Positions 27,501-40,811 of a stretch of DNA of 64,000 nucleotides are shown piece after piece (positions within the stretch are counted from its first letter, which is position 1; each line of letters starts with the position of its first letter). Below the pieces are notes generated by a model, which saw nothing but the letters and a program-made list of their open reading frames with translations, was not told where the DNA came from and did not search any database. Position numbers and translations under genes: made by a program. Origin of the DNA: Tanytarsus gracilentus (Eukaryota > Arthropoda > Insecta > Diptera > Chironomidae); the NCBI GenBank assembly GCA_038502055.1, contig JAXRKN010000043.1:3472001-3536000 (forward strand), given 5' to 3'.

Positions 27501-30500
27501 CTTTTAACATAACAAAAAATATTTTTAATGCAAACTTTTAAAGATAATCAACATTGATCTGTATGATCTTCTGCAATTCTATCTCCTCTCCGGCTCCACA
27601 ATGGGTATGCGAGAAAAATTGAGGCATAATCCAATTATCTTATCAAATATTTACATCTCGTTGCATATCGAGAAAGATAAAAAAAATTCTTTCTTTAAAC
27701 GCTTTCAATTTCATTTAAATGAGAAAATTCGAGTCCAATTTATCAGCAAAGAAAAAAAATTCAATTTAAATAATTTTCTTTGAATAATTTTGAATGCAAA
27801 TTAATGCGATATGGTAAACAAACCTGAAATTGATTAAAGAAGCTGAAAGTTTATTGGCGCAGCTATGAAAATTTAAATTAAAAGTGAAAAAGCTCGTTAA
27901 AAAGCACGAATGAAGCTTTTAATAAAGTTAAAAATTTATTTTACATGAAAAAGCTTTAATTAAGATCCAATTTCCAAAGACTTTTTTCAAAGCTTACTTA
28001 ATTTTAAGTGATTTTTCATGAGCTTTACAAATTAAGCTTTCAGCATTTTTTAAAACTTTCCCACCGCATTCCCTTTTTGTATAAACTTTTTCATTTACGA
28101 GTGAATCTAAAATTGCATTAAGCGAAGCAAAATTGAATTTCTATTTTCTAGTTTCTATTTAATTGAAAAACTTTTTTATTTTCTCTCGAGCAATTTCACA
28201 AACTTAGAAATGCAGTGGCAACAAAAAATGAATTGTGAGATGAAGAAAAATATGAGAGCGAACGATAGATAAAAATTGCTGTCAATAGTTTAATCCTCAA
28301 GTTTTATATTGAAAAGTGCTGTGTGTACATTCAGCAGATGATGATAGGTGAGGACAGCAAGAGGGAAAGACAAACAAACTTGAATTGGTCATCGTCGTCA
28401 TTCGCAATGACGGAACAAATGTCAAATAAAATCACTAAAGATGTCCCTTCTCTCATGTGTCCTGCGGAGAATTGCTTTTAATCGCAATCTGTCACAATGT
28501 GTAGTCACGACAGTAAACACGTATAAGAGATGAGCTGGGCGGACGAATGAATCGGCACACACACATACAGATGGTGGCGATTAAATGAAAGTTTTTTATC
28601 GCAAGAAAAAATTCATTTTGAAAGGATTTGAGGATGAATAGGAAGAAATTTGATTGAAAAGCTTTTGAAATTGCTTTTTTGCACGGAAAAAAATTTAGAA
28701 TGTTTTTTATCTCCTTTATAACTTTTGAAAAAAGCTCTTTTATATTTAAAAAAAAATTTTGTGCATTTTTGCATCACTAATTATTAATTAAATTTATTTA
28801 TTTTATATCTCAAATAATTTACAATTCAACACTTGAAATTGTATCCTATCAAATTTTGACCTTTTTAGCCCACATTCGATTCATAGCTTTTCACATTGAC
28901 ATTCCATGTTCGTGAATTTTATGCTTGATGAAATCCCATAATTAACAAGCTATTATTATCATCAAGTGGATTTATTATAAATAATTTGCAAATCAATTTA
29001 ATGCCATCAATGATTTGCTAATTGAAAAGCAATTGGAGAAAATTTTCTTAATTAAAATTAAATCAAAATGCTTTGTAAAAGTTTTTGACTGTTTTAGAAT
29101 TTTTTTTTCGGGCATTTCATTGACATTTTTTGTAATGAAAGACCCCTCAAAAAATCACGAATAAAAATCGCAGTTCTAAAATTTTGTTGTCCTACATTTT
29201 CTCTTTTTTCACCCTCCGAACCTGACAATCATGAAGTATTAAATTTATTCTCAACTGACACCGTCGCTTTTCCCTTGTTACTTCTTCTTCTTCTTCTGTT
29301 GTAGCTTTCTCCACTTTTTCCGTTTTCATTCCTCACGCCACCATCATCGACATCGTCGTATTATATGACAACAAAGTCTCTAGAAGTGTTGCGATGAAAT
29401 GAATAAAAATTATGGTGCGATCAGATGGTAAAGTAAAGTTCAAAATTTTCTTTCCTTTTTCAGGACAGCACATTGAGCTTCAATTGAAAAATTTATGGAA
29501 TAAACTGGAGAATTTTTCTCGAAACTAAAGCAGCATGAACTGAAGAAGCGCCCGCATTTGTTTCTTATTTATTGTTCTCCGTGTGAGGAACTCGAATGGA
29601 AATCAATGAAGCATGTATGTGAAGCTAAAATTGCAATGTGAAGCGATGTTGCAAAATGCTGAGATTAAGTCATAAAATAGTGGCTCATTAAACAATATCG
29701 ACGGAATGGGGTTGGCTGGGTTATAAATAAATAGGAAAAAAACGAGCGACGGCACAGAACTAATGCAAGGAAGCGCCTCGGAAATGATTATTAAAGCCAA
29801 CTCAGTGCGCGTGCTATCATGCCTCATCATTGACTTTGTTGTTACAATAAATAAATAGAAAATATTTTCCTTCATCTTATGTGCTTGCCAATGATCGTCA
29901 AGAGCAACGATTCTCACGTCTTAGGAAGTCCGTAAAGCACATTTTTCTTTTTGTTATGTATCGAAGGTGAAATGGAATGGAAAAACGGTTATTTATGCTT
30001 CGCTTAAGCCTCTTTTGTGGAAGAGAGCCTTGCGAATGACAACAGCAAGTTCCGCGAGATGTTGAGTTTAATGAGAAATGAAAACGCTGGGAATTGAGCA
30101 GAGGATGATGATAAGGAATTAAAGCCGATGTCGATTTTTGAAAAGAAAATTTTCATAAGTACTTTGGAAGTTTGTCGATCTCTGCAATGAATGGTAAAAA
30201 ATTCTTTTAAAAGACATTAAAGATTTACTAGCGAAATTCTTCGTTTTCAATGAAGCATAAAAAAGCTTATAAAGTTTAAAAAAGTTTCAAACACTTTTTC
30301 GAGCTTCTTTCAAAATTTAAAATTTTTAAATATTTAATGGTGAACTTTGAAATTGTCCCTAATTTTAGATCCAAAAACCCTTTAATCTAAAAAATAAATT
30401 TTAAAAATATAAAAATTCATAATATTTTTTTGCATATTTAACATAAACTTTGAAGTTCTTCGGAGGTTGCGTGAAAGATTGTTGGGAAAAACAACTTCAT

Positions 30501-31711
30501 AGAGAAAAATATTATGGCGTTTTGTGGACTGTTCGTGAATTTATTTCTCGGGTTTAACTTCTGCGGTTATAATCCACAGTTCAGTTAGTTGCTGGTGATT
30601 TCTTTTTTCTGTGAGATTTTTTTAAAAAAAATAAAAATAAAAATTAATGTTGAGATTATTTAAAAATGTCCAAAATTAAGCCTCCAATCTCATAAAAAAA
30701 TATTGAACGTAGAAAATGTGATGACAAATTGAGTGGAATTAAAAAAGTAAAATTCATCCCCAAAGATTTTTTCCTTCCGAGAATTAAAATTTTCCCTAAT
30801 GCAAAAAGGATTTTTTTGTGCGATGATAAATTGAGCATTCCCTAAATTTAGTTGCTGGTTGTAATTTATTTTAATTTTTCCAGCCAAATCAATCATCGTC
30901 GTGAGAGTCAGCGAGAGAAAAAAAACTTTATGACTATCTCAACTTTTCATCTAAAAACACGCATATGAGGCATTTTTTGTGGTTCTATAGTGAATATTTT
31001 TAGCTGAGTAAAAGAGAGAAAAATAATTTTATACGTATATATACAAGAAATAAACTCAATTTCATAAAATCATTCGCTCTCAGTTGAAAACATTTATAAG
31101 GGTAGAAAATACATTTCTACCCCATTTCAAATATACTTAAAGTAGAAAAGTAAAATTGAGAAATTTACGCGAGGTAAAATTCTCAATTTTTTGATTTCTC
31201 TCAATTTTTTACGTTCTCATTTTTGTCGAGAGAATTCTACATTGAGGGTTGCAACCACCCTTAGTTTTATACATCGCATCGTTAGCTGAAAATTATCAAC
31301 ACTGCTACCGGCTTGTTGACGTCTGAAACATTTCCGAGAGAAAAAATTGTCAACGAAATTTTTTGTCACTTCAAACGAAATTATGGTTCGCGGTTTGTTA
31401 TTATTTTGAATTTTACAACAAATAATTGGGTTTTTTGATTATTAACAAAAACATTTTATTTACAATTTATTTTTTAACTGCAATAAAATTTACAACTAAA
31501 TAAAACTAAAATTTGATCTCTTGCTTGCTAAAAATATCTCGAAACAATAAATATAAATTAAATTTGAACAACTTTTGGAGTTGTTCCTTGTGTAATATTT
31601 GTAGCATCAATTCTCCGATCCAAGGCAACATTTCTACTTCTATCACTAAGTTTACTAATTTGCACTACAATTTTAAAATTATGAAGAAATTTTTTAAAGC
31701 ACAGAAGATTT
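18511..31711. other. 13-kb region without recognised genes
   Basis: Continuous AT-rich DNA in which short ORFs on both strands have no domain similarity and no coherent exon chain. A (CTT)n tract lies at about 29281-29297. Inverted repeats cluster at 31100-31256. The only splice-compatible candidate exon noticed is at 27039-27098. The stretch may hold regulatory DNA or an intron of a gene extending elsewhere; nothing in it settles this. Confidence 0.5.
31100..31256. repeat. Cluster of short perfect inverted repeats
   Basis: Three palindromic structures occur within 160 bases: GGGTAGAAA (31100-31108) with TTTCTACCC (31114-31122); AAAATTGAGAA (31152-31162) with TTCTCAATTTT (31180-31190); and the 10-bp palindrome GGTTGCAACC (31247-31256). 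They lie about 450 bases beyond the stop codon of the protease homologue. Their role is unknown. Confidence 0.6.
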
Positions 31712-33846
31712 CTACGACCTTGTTGTTTGTTGAATCCCTGATTAAAAAATTAATTATTTAATTAATTGAAAGATTTAAATTATTTAGAACTTACAATTTA
31801 TGTAGCTCGCAACATTTGTATAAACACCTATGATTTTAGAAAATATTTTAATAAAAAATTTTAAAATTAAAAACTCATAAAAATAAAATTTTTATCTCAC
31901 CAGCCACGTTTCTGAAAAGGGTACATAAAGCAACATTAAATTTCATTACTTAACTAAAGAAAAAATATATGCTCACGTGTTACCACAGCCAATCCCTTTA
32001 TGAAGTTAAAGAAAAATAATTAAAATAAAAATACAAAATAAAACTTTAGATATTTGGCTCACCCCAAGCAACAAGCCCGGTGACAAACCATTGAGAGCCA
32101 ACCTACACATATTTACATACGAGAAAGAACATATTAATTTATTCAAAAGAGATTTTATCAAGAAGTGAAAGTTTTATCACCTGGCAAACAAGTCTAAGGA
32201 GGGGAAAAAATATTTTTAAGTTAATTTCAAACAGGAACAAGAGTAAACTTACGGAGCTCCACCATCTCCTGTGCATGCGTCACGTCCTGCTTCACCTTTA
32301 AATATATATTTATAATATGTTAAAATTTCTTAGAAACTTTATCAAAAAAAATTTTGTATCCTCTCAATCTATTTTAAAGTAAAAGTTAACTAACCTCCCG
32401 CACACATAAAACTTGTAAAGTCCAGTGCAAAGTTTTGGCCCAATCTTGTCGTCCTTAATTGATCTAAAGAGAGAAAATCAAACAAAAATGTTGAGTAACT
32501 TGAATTAATTTGCATAAAATTAACAATTTAATTGTGAGCTCACTTTGACATGTGTTTTGGTCAACTATCGGCAAATCGACTTCCTGAAATTAAATCAAAT
32601 TAAACTTGATTAAAAATTTTAAAAAATCCACAAACCTTTTGAATAGGTTGATATTGAGCTTGAGGTGTGAAATCATTTCTTCCCCAACTACATTAAAAAA
32701 AATCGACAATATATCATTAACAAAAGTGAGCTTTTCTCACCCTGCGACCCAACATCTAATTCCACTAATCAGATTTGCTGGTAGACACGCCTATAAGATA
32801 AAAGAAAGGCGCTTATTTTTTTATCGAGAAACTCAAATCACTTCCTCACTGTTGTAATCGTAGGTGTTTGACCGAGTGGAACGGGCGTTGCTAATCTTAG
32901 AATTGCAATGTTATTTCTGAGATTTGATGCAGTAAATTGTGGATGAACAAAAACTCTAGACACTTGATATTCCTGAGCTGGAATGGGTTCACCTGCACTC
33001 GAGGCATCCCACTCACCTAATCTGACCCTCAATGGTCGACCAAATACTCTAAAAATAGCAAAAAGATTTCTTCTTGAACTTTTGCTGTGGAAACAATTTT
33101 CACTCACGTCGTTTCGTTAAGACGATGAGCGACGGTGAGGACATGCTGATGGTCAATAAGTGCACCTGAGCCTTGAAAGGTTGAATCTTGAGCTAAAATA
33201 ACCGCTTGCCATGGATAAGCTCCGAAAGCAGTTTGACCTTTTAAAAAATAGAAATTTAAATTTAAAAATAAAAAATTCTTTAAGTTAATTAAAAATTTAC
33301 CAGATCCTTGAGGAGGTGCTCTACTTCCAGCAATTGGCGGATATCGAATTCCACATTGATAGCCTTGCGTTGCACAGCACCGTTCGAGACCAGTTGAACA
33401 GAAGTTTTGAGTTACAACAACTTAAGAAATTTTTGGGGAAAAAATTTACATTAAATTTTAAAAGGACTCAAAAAACTTACCAGGTGTTATTCCAGAGCCA
33501 ACAGCGCTAGTAACCAATTGTGTCGTTCCTGTTGATCCGCCTGGCACTCCATTCTGAAATTTTAATATTTCAACTCAACACAAAACTAAGCATTTAAGAC
33601 TTTACCGTTTGTATGCGGATATCAAGTTGACCTAAAAAGATGAAAACATTTTCATTCACTAATTGAATTGTTTAGTAAAAAAATCAAACCTGCTCCATCT
33701 GTTCCCGGACCCGGAGGATTAACTCCTCCTCCACCTGAATTGCAACTACCCTGTGTGACACAAAAGCAAACTCCTGTCACCGTTTGACACGAGATTTCGC
33801 GCGAGACCGAAAAAATTGTCAACAATAAAAGCGCGAGTGTGAACAT
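31712..33846 (-). CDS. CLIP-domain serine protease homologue, catalytically dead
   Basis: Clip-domain protease homologues are secreted haemolymph cofactors of prophenoloxidase activation and related cascades. Seventeen exons join in frame to 366 aa: 33846-33690, 33631-33606, 33553-33481, 33420-33301, 33237-33108, 33048-32850, 32790-32741, 32687-32636, 32583-32544, 32463-32395, 32295-32253, 32193-32181, 32102-32063, 31995-31977, 31911-31901, 31827-31795, 31737-31712. Residues 1-20 are a signal peptide. A six-Cys clip-like region runs from C27/C29/C35 to FCSTGLERCC. The S1 domain starts near 130 (FGAYPWQAV). The triad reads His163 (TVAHRL), Asn215 (NNIAIL) and Gly317 (GDGG), so Asp and Ser are both lost. 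The C42-C58 disulfide is also missing: GSGALID replaces the usual Cys-Gly-Gly, and Arg164 follows the His. The protein ends WIQQTTRS. PPAF-II/CLIPA-like is the best family match. Confidence 0.88.
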
Positions 33847-36800
33847 TTCAAAAAGAATTTATAGAATGAAAGCAAATCACCTGATCGTAACGAATATTTA
33901 TATTTTTCTAGCTACTTAATTAGATTAAATTGACCTTAACCATGATTGGAGTTTTAATCTCGCGTAATTTCTTTTTTTCACTTTCCTATAATTTGCATAG
34001 AAAATTTTTCGGTATTGTTGCGAAAGTTTTTGAGAAGGAAAAAAGTTTAATTTTTTTTTGTGGGCGAATTGAGTTGACTTTGATAGACGTTTTGACTGCG
34101 AAATTAATTTAAATTCAATTTTTCTTTTGAAAATAAAAAATTTAATGGTAAAAAAGTTCTAAAAGTTTGAACGTCAAAAAAATGTAGAATTTTTAAAAAT
34201 GCGCTTTAATCACCTTTAGATTTAACATTCCTAAAAATTTCCATGATCTTCATCACTGTCACCATCAAAATATGTTTTTATAACACCTCTCATTAGTTGA
34301 TTTTCGATACAATTGGTCACTTTTTATTCGCTCCGCGCATTTCATGAAATTATTGAGTAAACAAAAACTTTTATTTATCATTTCACAATGTTGATATTGA
34401 AAATTTCCCTCGGCGTGAATTTACAACACGAGAATTTAATTTTAGTTATCAATACGATTGCACGCTTTAAAATTTTTCGATTGTTCTGAATATTTCGCAT
34501 CAATCCACTCAACTATGAGTCATAAAATTGTGGTCACCGAAAAAAAATATTATGTGTGTAAGGCGATGATAATGACAGCCGCAAAAAAATAATTTTCTAG
34601 GTCAATTTTTGTGAAAGAAAATTCTCGAGCGTGTTGAGAGTGCGGTGGTAAATCGATAAATGTTCTCATAGCGATTATGAAGTGCGTTTTTTGCGGGTGT
34701 TGTTATTGAATGCTTTTAACATGATGTGAATTGATTTAAAATTCGAAAAGTTCAGATTTAAATTTTAAACTACGATGAATCAAATAAATAATTTTATTTT
34801 TGTTAAATTTGATTAAATTTTTTTTCGCATAAATTTATCTTCATATCTTTCGCCAAGCAACGAGTTTAAAAAAATTTATTTCCTCATAAAATCATTCCTG
34901 TCATTGAGATTTTTCGCTCTCCTCCGAACCTTATTTTTGAGGCGATTTTCTCTTCAATTAGATTTCCATTTTCGCTTTTTTATCTCCGGCTATTAAACTG
35001 ATATTTAGAAGGAAGCAACGACAGCACAAAAAAGGGTGGAAAATGTAAAAAGATTTCATTTCCTTCTAGCTTCTTTTTTAATAAACTCGGTAGTCAACAA
35101 CATTCACTTATATCTCTTTGTCGCTTCCTCTCTCCATTGCCTCCTCCTCATCACCCTGAACCCTCATTTTTATCGCTTTTAGTATTTGATGCGCTCGGTT
35201 GTATTATTGTTGTTACCGACGTTGTCAATTACTAAGAAAAGGATTTTTTTCACTCTTTGGCAACATCCTGAATGAATTTTCTTTAATTATTTAAATCCCC
35301 GCTTTTCGATTTAACGATGACTGAATGAAAATTTAATTTGATTGATTATCGATGAGAAAAAAAAGGAAATTTAATCTCGCTGTGTTTGAAAACGAAGAAT
35401 TTATTTGGGTAAATTGACATTTTTAAATTGTAACGGACCTCGGCCTTGAGGGTATAATAAAATGGAATAACAACATTGTAAAATTTTTAAAGATACAAAA
35501 TTTGCATAATAATTTTTATAAAGACTATGATCATGAAAATATTTTAAATTTTTAAATTCTAAATTTTTATAAATTTTATTTTTTAAAATTGAAAGCAAAA
35601 CCATTTTATCTTAAGGTCAAAACTATGGACGCACATGTTCATTGAACATTTTTACATTGTTACAAAATAAACATAATTTATTACATGAAACAACAATATT
35701 GGAAAGGTTAATGTCAAATTGAATGACTAGAAAAACAAATAATTATAATAATATTGATTTTTATGGTTTAAATAATATGTAATTTTACTTCAGGGAAAAA
35801 ATGGAAATAGAAATTATTTTTGGAATGGGAGTGAGATCAAAATTGACACAATTGATCAGAAATCACTGAGAATATTTTAAAGATCCGGATTAATTCAAAT
35901 TTTACCAAAAAAGTTAAAAATAATACAAAACTCTTTTAATTCAAAATTAATTTGAAATGTTTGTTATTTTGGAATGAAAACAAATTAAAAAGTAGCAAAG
36001 AAACTTCAATTGACACAAAAAATATCACTTGGTCCCAATAGTAACAAGATTTTATTTTTCTTTCAACTAAAACATGTTCGTGACATTAATGAAACTCGAT
36101 AACATGTGTGGTGAAAAATGTTTTTAATCTTTTTCGATGCACAACACGAAGTTGATAAGTTTCATGTGTGGAACACGGAAGTAAAAAAGTTTTTTTCTTC
36201 ACTCAAATCTAAGAAGTGAAAAGTTTAAAATTTTCAAATCTCTTGACGATCTGTTTTGTTTTTAAAATATGCCATGATGGAAAAATTTGACTGAAATTTT
36301 AATTTTAATAAAATTTTCTGTTCCAAAGTTTTTAAGGATTTATATAATTCATAAGTTACTCCCTTAAATCCTCAAAAATATTTGACAGGTTCATTCAATA
36401 AATTTGATAGAATTTGTCGTATAAAGTTCAATATGTGTGTGGCATACTGTGAGAAAAAGCAAGCAAGAAATATCGAAAAAGTTTCAATCTGTCAATTCTC
36501 TCAATTTTTAAAACTAGCAATTGAAAATTTCACATCGGAATGATTGCGAAGCAAACTTCAATAAATCATTCAATAATTCCTTTCACTCATACACAAATAA
36601 GCCATCGTCGACAATGTCAAAACGCTCGTTCACTCTTAACGATATCATGCTGATGTTGATAAAAAAAATTCAATTCAATTTGCAAGTCAATTTTTTTTTG
36701 CTATCAAAAACTGAGAATAAAAAAGAGGCTCAAATAAATTTAAACAAACTTAAAATACTTTTTCGATATTTTTAAATTTTTCTTTCCTCTTCATTTTACT

Positions 36801-38897
36801 TGTTCTAAATTTCCATCATCAAAGTCATATATGTGGCGGTGACGGCATCGTGGAGAGAAAAATTAATGAAATCTAAACTCGAATCGAGAGGAGCGGGAAA
36901 AAATAATCAGAAATGAAATTGATTTCGTTCCAAGAAGATTTTCTCTCTTTCACTCGACATGTGCGAGCTCCAAAAAAAGGAATTTCAATTTTGTGCTACA
37001 ATTTGTGCATATCACTCTCATTAGCAACATCATGAGCATAAATTTATGCAGTTTTTGCTAGAAAATCTGAATATTTTTCCCATTTTTGCATTTTATTTTG
37101 GAATCGGGTCATTGAGCAGCGTGCAAGAGGAATGAAATTGAATTTTTTGCTCTTAATTTGTTTTTGATATTTTTTTGGTCATTAAAATTGGCCGCAGTCA
37201 TGAAACTGCATGTTTATAATTTATTTTATGTACAGTCTCCACTTGGCGATTGTAAATTTCCCTTTTGACATCAAAATCTGACCTTAAGGTTTTCAATTTC
37301 TTCTGGGACGTTTCCGCCCAAAATTGAATTTTCAAAGTTTCATCAATTCCAAAAAATTCTTACTTTTTCATCATCCATCAAAATACAATTCCGCAAATTT
37401 ACTTTTAGTTCTTATTCCAGCACAAAAAAGTTAATTTATCAGCAGTTGATGCAAAGCGGGCAAAAATTAAATTCATTATTTTAGAAATTACAAAATTTCC
37501 AACTTTCGGTACCTACTTCAATTTTTTCTCATTGGCTAAGTACAAACAGAAAAGTGAATTATTATTTTTTGAAAGCTTTTTCCATTCTGTCCAAACTTAA
37601 TGACGGAATCGAGAGCTAAAGTAAGCTTTTTAAACATAAAAAGAGGAAAAGTAAATTCGGTGAAATAATTTATGAGCAAAGTTTTCTGTTTGAATTGTGC
37701 GGTGAATGAGAGAGCCTTAAAAGTAAACCCCTTCACTTCTATATAAAATAATCTCAAATTTAGCGCTTTAATAATTGAAGTGGATTTATTATTTTATTAG
37801 CAGGGCAGACTTGCTATGTGAGTAACGCGTAATATTATGATTTCCTGTAATTTGTAGCTTTTCTTTTAGTCCAAAGTTCAAACGCGTGCTTGGCCGTGTT
37901 TTTCATTCATGAGCGAGCAACTTTTGATGAGTGAATTGTTTTACTTCCGCTTTTGTTGAGGAGTCAAAGTGAAAATTAATCGATGCAAAAGTTTAAAGTT
38001 TCATGTTTAAAAATTTTAAAATTTTTTAGTCAAAATTAGGAATTTAATATTTATTCAACTTTAAAAATGTTCGCATCAATAAATTTACAGAAATTTTTTT
38101 CAAACGTAATTTATAAATATTTTCAGCAATGCTCCATAAAATGTTAATTAAATTCCTTTCATCGCGCTGTAAAAGCTTTGAAATATTAGCAGCGACCTGA
38201 AAACGCTGCATGCCAATTATAATGTTAGGGTTGGAAAAATAATATTCCTGTGGATGATGAAAGCTGAAACTAATTAAAACTTATTCCTGTCATTATATTA
38301 ATGCTATGCACTATGCACACCATTAAGCGAGGACAACGGAGATGCATATTTTTTAAGCTTTTAAATTGCTGTGGAAATTTTATCATATGAAAATTAGATA
38401 ATATAAAACTTAATTTAAAAAATGTAAAATCCAATTTGTTTTAAAGCTTCGGCTAAATAAAATATGACCTAAACCTAAACCTAAAGATAACTCAACAGGA
38501 AATGATGTAAGAAGAAAACTTTTTATATTCACGAGTAACTTTAAAAATGCGAAAACATGTTAATTAATTAAAGATGTAAATAAACTTCAATCACTTGAAT
38601 TGGCATCGCTTCTAAAATAAATGTGTTGTAACCATTAATCTCATTCTCTGTTCAAAGATGGTGAAACGTGTTTACACGATAAAAAAATTTGTGGATGCCA
38701 TTTCATTTCTTCTTTTTAACTGAATCGTTCTTTAATTATTTTAAAAGATTTATTTAAATTTTTAATTTTTTTTATTGCATCAACAGAAAAATAATTTATT
38801 AAAAAATAAAAATAATTTAGCTCAAATAATCTTCATTCATCACTTTTTACATGACTATTTCAGCGACGGCAGCTTTTATTTGGTTTATTTAGACTTT
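33847..38897. other. Intergenic region between the protease homologue and Osiris genes
   Basis: About 5 kb of AT-rich DNA with no supported exon. A TATATTTA-like element (TATAAATA on the minus strand at 33895-33902) sits about 50 bases upstream of the protease-homologue ATG and could be its TATA box, but no initiator is well placed. Nothing else recognisable. Confidence 0.5.
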
Positions 38898-39750
38898 TTA
38901 TGCATAAGCGTTGTAGGCTAATTCTTGACCTTCTTCATCTTCATTTGGTTGAGTTGGGATGAATGCATCGACGAAGCTTCTTGCTGCGTGATCCCATGGT
39001 CCATGTGCGGGTACAATTTGTGGGGTGTGGTTGTCAACCGCAAGCTTTAAAAGATTTCATTAATTCAGTTAAAAAGTGAAAGCTTAAAATTTTCTTCTTA
39101 CTTTTTTGCACAGTTGGAAAACAGCCAAAGCGAATGAAATGATGAATGCGAAGAAAGATAACTGGAGTGCATGGAATGCCTTCAATCCAAGTACGCCTAA
39201 TGCGAGAGGGACGAGTGTCATTGCTTTGAGCAAGATGAAAACAAAAATTGGAATCATGAGTTTCCTCAACTTGTGTTTCTTTCCACGTGACTCAACGTCG
39301 TTAAATTTAACATTGACATTGAATTCGCCTTCATTGAGGGCTTTTGGAGAGACTGTGACTTTGGCATCGGCTGCTGGTAGGTCAACGGTCACATCGTGGC
39401 TCTGAACAAAGTCTGCTACTTTTTCGAAAACATCTTTTTCACTGCGTTTCTCAAAATCTGCAACGTATCCGTTAGCTCTTACTTCGACATCTTCTGAAAG
39501 CTAATAAAAAGAATTAAAAATTTATTAATATGAATTTAAATTTTTGCACCTTAAAATTGTCTTTTTGCAAGTCTGTATTCAAAAAGTTCATGACGTTGAA
39601 CTTCATGCATGATAATGAGTCATTTTCCTCATTGCACAGAGATCTCATCTCCTCAACCATGCCATCGAATGGTGTGAAAGATTTCTTTGCAGGACTTGCG
39701 TAGGTGAGCGATGTGAACACAAAAACACACACGAGAGCACTTCGAAACAT
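38898..39750 (-). CDS. Osiris family protein (DUF1676), first of a tandem pair
   Basis: Osiris proteins are insect-specific secretory or endosomal membrane proteins active in cuticle-forming epithelia. Three exons (39750-39550, 39500-39102, 39044-38898) join in phase 0 to 248 aa. Residues 1-18 form a signal peptide. A two-cysteine region follows (C39, C48). The DUF1676 core has a basic stretch GKKHKLRKLMIPIF (about 138-151) leading into a long hydrophobic block with the repeating LVPLALGVLGLKAFHAL pattern. The C-terminus QELAYNAYA is the family's usual ending. The gene lies 1.06 kb downstream of another Osiris gene in the same direction. A TATA box and arthropod initiator sit upstream (see 39822-39858). 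Which numbered Osiris it is cannot be decided here. Confidence 0.92.
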
Positions 39751-40811
39751 TTTGAAATTATTATTTTTTTCTCTCTAACTATTAAAAGCTGTCGTCGTCT
39801 TCGTTATGCTACAAAATGAATACTGATATATTAAAAATAATTGAAGGCTCATTTTATACTCGAATTAAAAATTAAACCGACACCCACCACCTAAAAGTGT
39901 GCGAAACTGTCCTCATTGCTTCTATGCGAACACTTCCGATTACGATAAAAATGTCTTGCGATCGATCGGCTGCAAAAAGAAATGCTCGAGCATGTGTTGG
40001 TGATAGAATTTAATCTAAATATTTTTCACCATATCAACAATTCGATTTTAGTTAAGAATTCATGACACGTGCGTTGAAGAAATTTCACTGAATTTAAATC
40101 CGCTATTGTGTGTATGTAAAAATGCATGTTAAATAAATGTTTAAAGAGGAAATAAAATTTTGTGGGTTCAACATTGATTTATAGAAATTGTTTTAAAAGA
40201 AGTTTAAATAAATTCATTTAATTCTTTTAAAAAGTTTGAACTAAAAAAATTGAAATCATAAAACTACAAAAAAAATTAACCGAAAATTTTTAGAAGCATA
40301 TGCGAAGACAAAAGAAATAGTTTCAATCAACTTCCGTCAGTTGACCTTCTTCATTTCTTCGATTCGATCGTACTTAGAGAGCTTGCAAGAGAAATTTAGT
40401 GCGTGCATAATTAATAAAGTTATAATGTTATAATAAAAATAATAAGATTAAAACACATAAAAATTGTGAATATCTAAAGCTTCCGTAATGAAGTTTATTT
40501 AAATTCTTAAAATTTGGAATTTGAGGTGAAACTTAATTTAAATTTTCCAACTTAAGAACTTCCAAAACCTTTGCTTTAAAAAATAAATGTATGCTGTTAA
40601 AAAAATTATCTAAAAATATTATTCAATAAAACATTCCTGGAATTTTTACAAAATTTAAATTCTAAACTTTTCAAATTTTATTCAATCTGTAAAATAAAAA
40701 TATTCAAAAATTCGCAATTCAAATTTAATTTTTCATCTATAAAATTTATTTTCGTCTTTTCTCATCATTCATAAATTATTTTTAAATAAATTAAAACATT
40801 TTTGGTTCGAA
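39751..40811. other. Intergenic spacer between the two Osiris genes
   Basis: About 1.06 kb holding the promoter of Osiris gene 1 (39822-39858) and the 3' flank of the second Osiris gene. No other coding region is supported. Confidence 0.6.
39822..39858 (-). promoter_or_regulatory. TATA box plus TCAGT initiator of Osiris gene 1
   Basis: On the minus strand TATAAAA lies at 39858-39852 and TCAGT at 39826-39822. The predicted start A (39824) is 34 bases after the first T of the TATA box, a usual spacing for a dipteran TATA/Inr promoter. It would give a 5' UTR of about 75 bases before the ATG at 39750. Confidence 0.65.

Noticed and set aside
29603..29917. 104-aa minus-strand ORF in the gene-poor region
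   Set aside because: No domain, no signal peptide with conserved features and no flanking exons; probably chance.
33895..33902. TATAAATA upstream of the protease homologue as a firm TATA promoter
   Set aside because: A nearby TCAGG initiator-like word is only about 20 bases away, too close for a standard TATA/initiator pair, so it is not listed as a promoter feature.
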